A stretch of 64,000 nucleotides of DNA from Phaffia rhodozyma. Taxonomy: Eukaryota > Basidiomycota > Tremellomycetes > Cystofilobasidiales > Mrakiaceae. Location: NCBI GenBank assembly GCA_014706385.1, contig JACGZH010000007.1:1247501-1311500 (forward strand), written 5' to 3'. The position numbers and the translations under genes are program-made. Shown piece by piece: positions 12,301 through 21,872 of this stretch. How positions within the stretch are numbered: the first letter of the stretch is position 1; every line of letters starts with the position of its first letter. The notes under the pieces are model-generated. The model searched no databases. It was not told the DNA's origin and worked only from the letters and a program-made list of their open reading frames with translations.

Positions 12301-13020
12301 CAGGAGATAGAGGTTTGTCGATGTCCATTGACTCGTCTTCTTCATCCTCATCCGCGTCGTCCTAAGAACCAAAGAGTATGAGAAGTAAGATGTTACTGGT
12401 CAGACTGATACAAACGTGAAGAGGTTGGCTAGAGGATTATGTAGTATTTATAAGACAGCTGTGAAACGGATATCTTCAAACTAACATCTGATGAGTTGGC
12501 CCCGTCGTCTTGATCACTGTGGGGGTTGTATGAAAGAAAAGTGAATAGTAAGTTGATGGTTCTTTGATCCAAAGTCGGATGACTTGCATAGGAAGACTCA
12601 CTTATCATCGCTCCCATCATCACTTCCGCCATCTCCATCATTGTCACCGTCACCGTCACCGTCTCCGTCTCCATCGCCGTCTTCATCTCCTTCAAGATCC
12701 TCGTCTCCTTCATTATCTCTTTCCAAGTCTCCGTCACCTTCAACCTCTCCGTCACCATCCTCGTCGTCATCTTCATCGTCTTCGATACCCTCTCCATCAT
12801 CACCGTCGCCATCATTGTCTCCATCCCCATCCCCATCGTCATCATCATTGTCGTTGTCGTCGTCGTTGTCTTGACCTCCATCCGAATCGTCTCCCATCAG
12901 GTCTTGATCGCCGTCGCCGTCAATATCCTCACCGGCCTCATCTTCAAAGAGAAACTCCTCCTCTTTGCCTGGCGAAATATTTTCTAGATAAGCCTCATGA
13001 AGGTCTTCTTCAAAGTCCAT
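9367..13020 (-). CDS. SPT8: SAGA complex subunit Spt8 (WD40 protein)
   Basis: Ten exons (13020-12602, 12516-12486, 12361-12157, 12043-11562, 11455-11306, 11215-11197, 11115-10226, 10123-9921, 9741-9614, 9482-9367) add up to 880 residues. The N-terminus is an extreme Asp/Gly/Glu repeat, matching the acidic N-terminus of Spt8. WD40 blades follow, with Spt8-specific sequences: TGSEDGFVRNWDPWASANG, then SASWDGSVA, SSIDGNVTLWDRRVPG, YAGRRNGTVEVWDVRR, SSDNIRLW, PGHHGGIISSM and finally TASGNRGWVGQGEST at the C-terminus. In yeast, Spt8 couples SAGA to TATA-binding protein. A long acidic, Ser/Pro-rich insert (about residues 465-650), including an EDEDAQGEIEDDLFGDE segment, separates the blades. At 880 residues the protein is clearly longer than yeast Spt8 (about 600). 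Exon 6 is only 19 nt. Confidence 0.88.
12602..12950 (-). repeat. Asp/Gly-coding low-complexity tract in SPT8 exon 1
   Basis: On the plus strand the tract reads as imperfect CCGTCN/CATCN trinucleotide units. On the coding strand it gives more than 100 residues that are nearly all Asp, Gly, Glu or Asn. Imperfect repeats of 6 and 9 nt suggest replication slippage. It is an expressed microsatellite, not a separate gene, so the long His/Arg or Ser/Pro frames on the opposite strand are artefacts. Confidence 0.85.
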
Positions 13021-13909
13021 CTTCGGTGAGCGAAGTCGGCTCTGTATCTAATCGGTGAGGCCCAGCTGATCTGTATAGAGACAAGGTCGTCAGGTTGAGT
13101 TGAGACTGTGTTTCACAGGCATAGGGTATGAGTGAGTGGGTCTACCCTCCAACAACCACCCCCGATATGCCCAAGTTGGGAATATCAGTCACGTGCAATT
13201 TAAAGATAAGATAAAACGGTAATGTTACCTAAGCTTCAGCCGATAACGGCACGGATCTCCTTCGGCTATCTACGGGAAACTGGAACGACGGCCGAGATTG
13301 TCCGGAAATTCCCGAAAGTGGCCGGGGCAGGATGTCCGAGCGAAGACTCCATCGGTCGGTCGACTCTCAACATTAAAAGAATGAACGGACGAAAGTTTGG
13401 AGGGAAGCCCATGGGGAAGGATGGAGAGCTCGTGTGGACAGATCGATGGTCATTTAGTTCTCAGCTACTTGTTTTATCTTTTAAAAAGTACGACCACGAA
13501 AAGAAGAGCATCTCTTGAGGTTTAGGTGCATGTGTTTTAAAGACTCCTGCTTAATCCCTTATACATCATCATCATCATCATCATCATCATCGTCTATCTA
13601 TTCTTACCTCCAAATTGCCTGGGTTTACATCCCTTTCTCTTCTTCTATAGACCAACGCCCACAGAGAACAATTTTGCAAGAGGGTATTCCTCTCATCAAC
13701 CCAAAATCTATCCGTCGGCCATGCCTTCGCTCGCTCATGTCCTTAACGCCTTCACGTCAGTAGCCGATCAGTTTTCTTACTCACTCCACCAGAGAAGACA
13801 GAGGCCAGAATTTTTACTCGTGACCACCAAGATCACGAGTCTCATTATGAAGCCGATTGAACGAGTTTAGTGATATTCTATCATAGCTAACGACGTCTCG
13901 AAGTTTTCG
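13021..13909. other. Divergent promoter region between SPT8 and the kinase gene
   Basis: It contains a near-perfect inverted repeat at about 13164-13186 (9-nt arms, 5-nt loop), an E-box-like CACGTG at 13190-13195, and an (ATC)n microsatellite at about 13563-13591. A 98-codon open frame at 13222-13518 lacks family features and is not called. A plausible upstream exon of the kinase begins at an ATG at 13721 and encodes about 13 residues, which can splice in phase 0 to an acceptor just before 13904. I could not decide between this and the ATG at 13910. Confidence 0.5.
13563..13591 (+). repeat. (ATC)n microsatellite
   Basis: About nine uninterrupted ATC/CAT units upstream of the kinase gene. A shorter run of the same unit lies in a kinase intron near 15583-15601. 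Confidence 0.9.
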
Positions 13910-16294
13910 ATGCATCATTACACCAGATCCCAACCGTCCTCATCTGCGAAAAAGCGCGAGTAAGTCCGAATATGTCTGCCCGATCCTCAAACTGTTTCAT
14001 GTTCTGATCATCGATATGTCCTCGATCCTTACTCTGTGTAGATACAAGTTTTTCGATGTCCCTCCTCTGGGCACGGGAGGCTTTGCTGTTGTCAAGCTAG
14101 CCCACTGGAAGAAGCATGGATTGGAAGTCGCTGTCAAGGTGGTCGATAAACGAGTGGTCGAGGATAAGGAAAAGTATCTCCGGATCTTGATAGTGTAAGT
14201 CCTCAGTATTCCTTTCGTGGTTTGATGGCTTGTGCCTGAACAGATCGGACAACTCGGCTGATCACTCTTTCTTTCGAATAATAGAGGATGGGGACAAGCC
14301 TTGGACCAACGGCATGAACATATCTGCCCCTTATTAGAGTCAGCCTCACCTCTTTCGACTTCTCAGTGTCTTTCCTTTACCTTTCGTCAAGAGTTGGACT
14401 AGCAACATATAACGACCGAACTTATATATATTTCTCCAGTTGGTTCGAGACATCACATCATTATTACCTGACATTCCCCGCACTGGAGGGCGGCGAGCTC
14501 CTCGACAAGATCCTTGACAAACGTCGGTTCAACGAAGAAGAAAGTCGACGGGCGATGTTGGTCATCCTAGTCAGTTCATACCATTTCCTTTTCTTCGATC
14601 TTTCTTCTCTTGGTGATTTCTAACATGTGTTCTGTTCGCCCTCTCTGGTCTCTATCAACTCAATGATTACAGGATACGTTGAGCTATATCCATCGCCAGG
14701 TTCGCCAATCTTGCAAACATGGCGCGCATCATACAATTTATAAGGGGCGCGTGAACCCAGCGCGTGGCGCGTCTTTCTCTTTTGCGAGTATCTGATTGGT
14801 CAACTTTTTTTCCGTTTTCATCTTGTCTCAGGGTGTCATCCACCGGGATATCAAAGCAGAAAATTTCTTGTACAAGTCAAGAGATAGCCAGATCGATGAC
14901 TTTCAATTGATCGATTTTGGAATCTCCAAGGTGAGTTTGCTCCGTTCCTGATGGGCTATAGAGATCAGAAATGACTGCAAATAAAGCAAGCGCGGGACGA
15001 AAAGGAGATGAAATTGTGATAGTATCTGAATAACTATCTGGTGTATTTCTTGTCCGGGCCTTCCATTTTCTTCTAGATCTTAGACGACAAGACGAATAAC
15101 GATCCGAAGATCCAAACAGAAGTCTCTGGCACGCCTGGTAAAGCTCTTTCATATCCGTGTCCATACCGCCTGAATGCGTGCTGAACGGATGAGTTGTCTC
15201 TCTTGCCTCTTTTTTAATCAGGTTACGCTGGTGAGATCTATTTGGTTCAAAGAAAGAGAATGTTTCGTATGTAGTGCTACTGTTGAGACGATCCTTTATC
15301 ATTTTTCCGCTCTAGCCCCAGAGGTTTTTTTGAGATCAGGTAAGCATCTTAACCGTTTGATTGATTTCAAATGAACTCTAGAGCCGAAGCTGAAGTCTTG
15401 CATTTTGGCCCTGTAGGATATGGGAAGAATGCCGACGTGTTTTCGGCAGGAGTTGTCTTGTATGCCATGTAAGTTTCAACTCTTTCTGGAATCTTTTTCG
15501 GACATCTTCTAATTTGTGATAGTCCAACCTTTCAAGTAATTCTGCGCTGATGCCTAAAGGCGAATACTCTTCTTTCCTCCACCATCATCATCATCATCAT
15601 CGATGTCGTCGTCGGTATGATCATCTTTCTTGAACGAACCGAAAACTCTCAAACAGGCTAAGTGGATCAACACCATGGGATTCAAAAGACCCATGGGACT
15701 TGTTGAAAGAGACAACGCAAATGAAGCATGTTAGTTTTCAAAACAGGCGCTTTGACGGTGTTTCCCAGGCTGGTGAGTTTGTATTTTCTTTCTTTCTTGC
15801 TTGTTTTCTCTTTATTTCTGGTTTTGGTTCAACAGGCTGATGTGTACGAATGATGGTCAACCTTGGTGGGGACAATTCGGGATTTTAGCGAAAGACTTCG
15901 TTACGTTGTGCATGGAACCAAACCCTCATAAGCGACCTTCTGCAGCAGAAGCTCTCAAACATCATGTCCGTGATCATTTTTATTATTTATATCTGACCCG
16001 CTCTTAAAACTAGCTTTCTAAATCATTGATGTTTCTCTCTGTTTCTTCCTATCATGCGGAATGTTTTATCTTTCCTTGACCATACACATACAGTGGATTC
16101 AAACGCCCGTCCTACCATCCTCTACTCCTCCGTCTAGACCACCCTCGCCTGGACCGAACCCAGGTCCATATGCCCATCCTCCGGACCCTGACCATCCGAT
16201 CCAAATCCTGAAGAGACAGGAGACATTAAAAATTTTACCTAATGGCGCTCAGTCGGAGTTGAGTAGACGATTGACCAGAGAACCTGTAAACTAA
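13910..16294 (+). CDS. Ser/Thr protein kinase, CAMK-like
   Basis: Thirteen exons (13910-13959, 14042-14194, 14285-14338, 14440-14579, 14673-14699, 14832-14930, 15077-15137, 15232-15240, 15316-15339, 15417-15468, 15657-15772, 15889-15964, 16094-16294) join in frame to 353 residues. The kinase signatures are present in order: glycine loop LGTGGFAVV, lysine in VAVKVVDK, hinge FPALEGGELLDKIL, catalytic loop HRDIKAEN, DFG (IDFGISK), activation segment VSGTPGYAAPE, then DVFSAGVVLYAML and a final KRPSAAEALKHHW. The GGEL hinge, AEN after HRDIK and short Pro-rich tail suggest the calcium/calmodulin-dependent kinase group, but no clear calmodulin-binding helix is visible. A 9-nt exon encodes part of the activation segment. 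The 15889 acceptor was preferred because a better-looking acceptor at 15836 breaks the frame. The true start may lie in an upstream exon (ATG at 13721). Confidence 0.88.
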
Positions 16295-16609
16295 TCTTCT
16301 CGTCTTTCTGTTTGCGCGCATCTTTTTCTTTACTCGCCGATTTCCTCTATTTCGTCCATAGCTGTCATAAATAAAAATGTATTCTCACCTTACTCTTATT
16401 TCTTATCGTTTCTCATCCTTGGTTCACCTCTTTTTCGTCAACGAGAAATCCAGCTTTTTCTTCTATCTGTTTATGCTCCTCTCCTTTATGTGCGCGTATT
16501 GAGTTTAATTTCCTCTTGATCAAGTCTTATACGTCCTCATCTATCACACAATAGAGAGAGAAGGGCAGGCAAAGCTGATCTGCTGGGAATTCAAGACTTA
16601 AGAGGGGGC
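16295..16609. other. Convergent 3' flanks of the kinase gene and CTK2
   Basis: T-rich 315-nt spacer between two convergent stop codons. It holds only likely 3' UTR sequence, including an ATAAATAAAAATG stretch near 16367 that could act as a polyadenylation signal for the plus-strand gene. Confidence 0.45.
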
Positions 16610-18726
16610 TCAGCCAAACATGAATCGAACGGTCCCTTCATTCCTACCCAACATCATCCCTGTTTCCTCTTCATTCCGCCTTCTCTCCTCCTCAACTCCT
16701 ATTGGCTGGTTTCCGTCGGATGAGTCTGTCGGATTTATTTTTGGATGGGTCGATCGCATCGATAACCTTGTTATAGAACCCCCCTCACTCCTACTCTCGC
16801 CTGCATGTTGGGAGTCTCTCTCTGAAGCGCGTAACCTGAGGGAAACTTTAACGGAGATAAATGTATTGGAAGAAGTCACTTCCGGATCGATGTTGAGTAA
16901 TGTAGGCGGGTAAAAAGTTGAGGACGGCGAGATGGCCGTTGTCGTCGTCGATGTTGTTGTATTTGTCGATGATGGGGAAGGTGAATGTGAGGAAAGTGTC
17001 AAGCTCGGACGAGGTGGAACATCGGATAATGTTTCGATAAACAGATCGAGCAGGATGTGCACGATCTCCTCCAAGTCTCCAATTCGACAGAGGAACCTAT
17101 CCTCCCACGTTCCCCTTGATCCTAGCATTTCTACTAAAGCTGTACAACTCGCTCGTTCGCGTTCGAACTCAAATCCGTCTTCGACTGTTGGTTTATCAGC
17201 TGGATCGGTAGGTCGAGTAGCTAGCAAGCAGGCTAGATAAATCGATGCAAGCGCTATCTGATGTGGTGGGTACATCAATGGAAGTAGTGTTCGATGGCTA
17301 TGACCATTGGGTCGGCAGAAGGCATGGTTCATTTGAGAAGACCAGGAGTGTCAGCCAGGCGGATGGAAAACTTGAAGCTTGATTGGAGGTCAAGAAACGA
17401 ACCTATCAACAGCTATACGCCAAGCTGCTTGGATTAATAGTTTGCTCGCTACGAAACAGGTTGGGAAACTCCAGATGTCAGCCAGATTTGCTGCATTTCG
17501 CATTTTCATGAAAGAGTGGCAGATTGCTATCGTTCCTCTGTTCAACCAATAGAAACTATACGGACCTCCCAAGACTTTGCCAAACTTTATCACGAAGGTA
17601 AAAGGGGTCTGAACCCTGAAATTGAAACAGACCGTCTCCAGAACAAGTCGTTCGATAGACAGTAATTTTGTGCGATCCGCTTCTAGCATCTGTAGAGCCC
17701 AACGCGTGCGTGAATCAGTTGGTTCGAGGTTAATTCGAGGAACAAGTCAAAAGGATGGGAGGAAAGAAGAGGGGCACAGACACCGACAAGGGATAAGATG
17801 ATAGAATTGAAAACGGAAGGAGAGGACTCACTGTCGGGTCGATATCGCTCTCGCTCACCATACCCATCCCAGCTCCTCCCTTTTTTCCTTTTCCTTTGCT
17901 TATAAGTAGCTCTGGATATCGAACTGCATAAGATGCTAGGATGATATCTCGAGGTTTCTTCAGTGTGTCATGAAGCTTGCAAGATACATAGAGTACCGAC
18001 ACGATCACATCCTAAACCATATGATGAGTGTTCAAGCCCAAGGTCAGCGGTGAGCAGGTCAGACAGAGAGCAAAAGGAGAGAACACATAGCAACGGGGAG
18101 TATATAGAGGGACACACATTGAAGTTGAAGTCTTTAAAGGGGAAAAATAGGTGAAATCGATGGTATAAACTCTGGGCAGTAGAGATTGTTCTTCGGGGAC
18201 TGCAGGCGATAGACAAACATAAAAGACAAGACGGTGGTTGGTCAAAACTCGGGCCAGACCTGCTTGAGTACAAGGATACTATCGTCCCCATCCCAAGCTC
18301 TTCCAGTTCAAACTTCGGGATAGAGAAAGCAAGACGTACAAGCCAAGGTTTGCCCCTACGCTTTCTGCATATGCGCAAGCCAACGCTCGCTGTCTGCTCT
18401 CCTGCTTCAAGCTATACGGACCCCTCTGTTTAGCCCGGAGTGTCTCGACTTCTTCCGGATCAAAGTAATGGCGGTGTCGCTTGACAACAGCCTGACTCGG
18501 ATTGCCTGTCGATGCAGAGGATATAGATGACCTAGGAGGAAACATCGGAAGCTCTGCTGAGTCTGTATAATGGATATGCTGATCCTTGACGAGTTCTCTC
18601 AAAGATCTTGGGCGGCCGTTTGGATTGGTGGTTAGGGTTACGCATGGCTAAACACGCTACGTATGATACTAACCGTGCTCCACTCTTCACTCCACTTCCT
18701 CCTCCACTCTGAGACACTGCCGTCAT
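16610..18726 (-). CDS. CTK2: Cyclin subunit of CTD kinase I (Ctk2 / cyclin K-like)
   Basis: Seven exons (18726-18674, 18606-18340, 18199-18118, 18011-17832, 17689-17566, 17448-17403, 17297-16610) give 479 residues. The first cyclin fold shows FDPEEVETLRAKQRG, then LGFPRRTISTAQSLYHRFH and VLYVSCKLHDTLKKPRDII. The second shows LSIERLVLETVCFNFRVQ, VIKFGKVLG, LLIQAAWRIAVDS and YPPHQIALASIYLACLL. The pattern (long linker before the second fold, LETVCFNFRV, IALA.IYLA) matches Ctk2, the cyclin that activates Ctk1 to phosphorylate Ser2 of the RNA polymerase II C-terminal domain. Bur2 or another K/T-type cyclin is the main alternative. The last exon carries a Ser/Thr-rich tail of about 150 residues. 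The 118-nt intron at 17565-17449 is open in frame, but removing it restores the conserved cyclin helix. The gene is divergent from the alcohol dehydrogenase gene, 127 nt away. Confidence 0.82.
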
Positions 18727-18853
18727 AAATTTCCATTCATTAGTGACTTGCGGGGATCATATAAGATGGATAGTCTAACCCATGATTAGCTTCCTATCTT
18801 TCCTGCTGCCTTATTAATCATCCGTAAATACCGCCCGGAAACTCTAACCTAAC
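18727..18853. promoter_or_regulatory. Short bidirectional promoter, CTK2 / alcohol dehydrogenase
   Basis: Only 127 nt separate the two divergent start codons. A CATATAAG element at 18758-18765 is the only TATA-like sequence and points toward the plus-strand gene. Both 5' UTRs and both core promoters must fit here or reach into the coding regions. Confidence 0.55.
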
Positions 18854-20395
18854 ATGCCTTCCTTGCCCAAGACTTATCGAGCCGTAGTTCAGAGGAAGAA
18901 GGATGAACCATACTCAATCGAGGATGTTGAGTTGAAGCTGCCAGAGGAAGGGCAGATTCTTGTTAAGGTCCTTGCCAGGTCGGTGAAACTTTCTTCTTTA
19001 TTCTCTCGTGTTCAGTATATTGTATATCATTCTCATAACTCGTTTTGCTTCTGAAGTGGTGTGTGCCACTCGGACTCTATCGTCAAGCACGAGATCATGC
19101 CAGTGCTTCCTCGAGTTCCCGGACATGAGATCTGTGGTGACGTCGTGGCCGTTCCAGACGGAGAGAAGGACTTTAAAGTAGGAGATCGTGTAGGAGGCGG
19201 CTGGCATGGAGGTAAACGTTTTTTTGACATCTATCCGTCCAGGATTTTCCAGCTGACGTCATGTTGTCCGGTGCGTAATCTCAGGACACTGCTTCATGTG
19301 CTCCTCCTGCCGATCGGGAGACTTTGTCACTTGCCAGAACCAGGCCATCAATGGAACTACTATGGATGGCGGGCGTGAGTGCTAGGTACTACATGCCTTT
19401 TTTGTAATATCATCATATCTCTGATTCTTTTTCTGTCTCTTTCTTTTATTGAAACCGATGATCTAGATGCCGAATATGTCCTCTTGAGACGAGAGGCCAT
19501 CGTCAATATTCCAACAGACATCGACCCTGCAGAGGCTGCTCCGTTGCTCTGTGCAGGAGTAACTGTCTTCAACTCTATGAGAAACCAGAACGCTGGCCCC
19601 GGCGATCTGGTTGCCATCCAAGGGATCGGAGGTGAGCCCTTCATGCTTTTCCGATGTCTCGACCTATGAACATGGTCGTGATTAACACCCGATCAACATC
19701 AATTTAAAGGACTCGGACATTTGGCCATTCAGTTTGCATCAAAGCTGGGCTTCCGAGTCGCCGCACTTTCTTCATCTGACAAGAAGAAAGATTTGGCTCA
19801 CAAGCTAGGGGCGCAGGAATACGTTGACGGAAGCAAGGGCCCCCAGGACAAGGCTCTGTGTATGTTGAATCTTGGACTGCGTCTTGGTTTCATTCTACGC
19901 GTTAAAACTCGTGAGCTCATGTTGAATGTTTCGGATTCGAAACAGCGGATCTCGGAGGAGCCAAGATGATCGTCTGTACGGCGCCTAGCCCAGATGTCGT
20001 CAAAGAACTCGTCAACGGTCTCGCCGTGGACGGAACGTTATTGGTGCTGGCTCGTTAGTGTCTCTTTTCCTCGAATGTCAAACCTTGCGCTTGTTCTTAC
20101 TCAGACAACACTCATCGACGCTGCTCATATCTATGCCATCTCTTTCGCGACATCAGCGGTGAATGAGCTTTCGATTCCGATGATGCCTGTCATTCAAAAG
20201 AGGTTACGAGTCCAAGGCTGGCCTTCCGGTACCGCGAAGCACTCCGAGGAGTGTATCTTGTTCTCTCAACATCAGGGGATTAAGACCATGATCGAGAAGT
20301 TTCCTCTTGAACGGGCCGACGAGGCTTATGAGAACATGACGAGTGGCAAGACTCGATTCAGAGCGGTGCTCATTCCCGGGTTGAAAAATGCCTGA
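18854..20395 (+). CDS. Zinc-containing alcohol dehydrogenase (MDR family)
   Basis: Seven exons (18854-18978, 19057-19211, 19285-19374, 19467-19631, 19710-19859, 19946-20053, 20157-20395) give 343 residues, the usual length for microbial zinc ADHs. Catalytic zinc ligands are the Cys in GVCHSD and the His-Glu in PGHE. The structural zinc lobe is complete (CFMCSSCRSGDFVTC). The Rossmann motif GIGGLGHLAIQFA, split by an intron, and SSSDKKKDLAHKLGA give NAD(P) binding. It should interconvert alcohols and aldehydes in the cytosol. The DGG(R)..AEYVLL segment is usual for the AdhP/AdhA-like group rather than class III ADH. The last intron was placed so that LVLAP joins VNELSIPM, as the fold requires; longer alternatives read through poor sequence. 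Confidence 0.9.
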
Positions 20396-20813
20396 GCCTG
20401 CCGGATGAGAGTTTACGGTGTATGAAGATTCTACTTTCTCCCTTCCTTATCTTCTGATCTTTGTCTATGCCTGTGTCTGTATTCTATGTCTGTTTTGTTT
20501 TTTTTTGTTTTTTTTTTGTGAAACTGGCAAAATCAAGTCAAACTATGTTTGCTATCTGCCACTTTAGTGCGTTGTCCCTGTGACTCAAGATCGGCAAACA
20601 TGTAGAAAGCGAGTTTGATTGTCAAGATACAAAAGAAGAGGAGTGAGATGTGGGAGTGGGTGATGGTAGAGGAGAGGATAGGAGTGTAAAGAGAACCAGA
20701 AGAAGGATTCAGAGACACCAATTGGCCCAAATCGACTGATCATTTCACCTCTCCTCCACTTTTTTTTTTTTGAAAGAAAATAAAAATCCGTTTCGGTTCG
20801 TTCAGGCCTTTTC
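20396..20813. other. Convergent 3' flanks of ADH and PAM16
   Basis: 418 nt without a supported gene. It contains a T-rich run near 20497-20518 (3' region of ADH) and another T-run near 20759-20771, which reads as poly(A) on the PAM16 transcript strand. Confidence 0.5.
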
Positions 20814-21872
20814 TCACGGCTTTTTATCCGTTGGAGGAGGTGTTGTTGATGAAGTACCGTCTGCTGCAGACCAAGACGTAGTCGACGCCGAAGCATCACC
20901 ATCCACCGGGGCTTCTGAAGACGAAGGTGTCTCACCATCCGCCAACTGAGCCCACAACGCGTGTTCTGATTCTATTCTCTCCAACGCTCTGAACACTTTC
21001 GACTGGAGGTAGTGGGAATGAAGGGTCTGAATGTTCTTGGCGGCTGCACGCTTTGCTTTGGCCGTCGCCGGAGTAGATACCGGCGGAGGTGCGTCCGGAT
21101 CGGGTTTGGGAGGTGAGTTGGCGGCAAAGAGGTGTTCGTAGTTCTAGGATGCAGACGGATTCAAGAGGAATACACATGCAGAAGAAAGAGAGGAGTCAGA
21201 CCTGAAGATGAACGACCTGGAGAGAAAGGAAGCAAGGAGATAGGTAAAGGCCGGAAGATCAGCCGAAAACTCACGGCTTTGATTTTATCCAGACTGTCCT
21301 CATCTTTGACGTTCAAGATCAATTGAGCTTCCGACAAGGTCATCTTTAATGAACGCGTCAGACCAGCGGTCGTCGTAGAGTTAGTGTTTCCGTCCTTGTC
21401 GACCGCACTCGCTCCTTCTTCTCCGGTCGCGGCCTCGGCAGGCTTGTACTGGGTATCTGAACGAAAGAGCAAAGAAAATTTAAGAGGCAATCGAGAGAGA
21501 GAGAGCACCAAAATACAGAATGGAACGTTGAGCCGGGTTAAAACGAAGCAGAACCCAAGACGATATGGGCAGGAAGAGAAAGAAGCATACGAGGAGAAGG
21601 ACGAACTCTTGTAGGCTTGTCGACCGGCTTCGTAGAAAGCTCGGCCAAGAACTTTGGTACCCGAAAGGACCACCTGAGTGACGATCTTGGGAAGGTTGGA
21701 CTGGAGAGGGAAGAGCCGAATAGAAGTGCAAAGCGTTTAGGACCATCCAGAGAATGCGGAGTAAAAAGAAAAGAAGAAAAAAGGAAGCAAACGAAAGGAG
21801 AGCGGTGCGAGGACGAAAGAAAAGAGGGTGTGTGTGTGTGTGCTCGGAACGGTTATCTCATTGACTGACCAT
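20814..21872 (-). CDS. PAM16: Mitochondrial import motor subunit Pam16 (Tim16/Magmas)
   Basis: The protein opens with LPKIVTQVVLSGTKVLG and GRAFYEAGRQAYK, the Pam16 N-terminal helix, and then has the degenerate J-like domain (MTLSEAQLILNVKD, YEHLFAAN, SHYLQSKVFRALERIE) that lacks the HPD motif, as expected. Pam16 holds the J-protein Pam18 at the TIM23 channel on the matrix side of the inner membrane. Exons are 21872-21870, 21700-21607, 21456-21275 and 21143-20814, giving 202 residues. It is longer than yeast Pam16 (149) because of an Ala/Ser/Thr-rich C-terminal tail and an inserted linker. In this model the first exon contributes only the ATG and is followed by a 169-nt intron; no other in-frame start exists just upstream of exon 2. 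Confidence 0.9.

Noticed and set aside
12564..13058. Long plus-strand frames rich in His/Arg or Ser/Pro opposite SPT8 exon 1
   Set aside because: They are translations of the complementary strand of the Asp/Gly repeat; real coding on the minus strand is shown by continuation into WD40 exons.
13222..13518. 98-codon plus-strand frame in the SPT8/kinase divergent region
   Set aside because: No family features or continuation; sits where promoter sequence is expected.
13563..15601. ATC repeats considered as CRISPR-like or satellite array
   Set aside because: Simple trinucleotide microsatellites of about 20-30 nt with no spacers.
17449..17565. In-frame extra segment in CTK2
   Set aside because: Open in frame but interrupts the conserved helix between VIKFGKVLG and KLLIQAAW; its ends are GTCCGT and CGTAG, so it is treated as an intron.
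18599..18660. Telomere-like TTAGGGTTA sequence
   Set aside because: A single unit inside a CTK2 intron; no repeat array.
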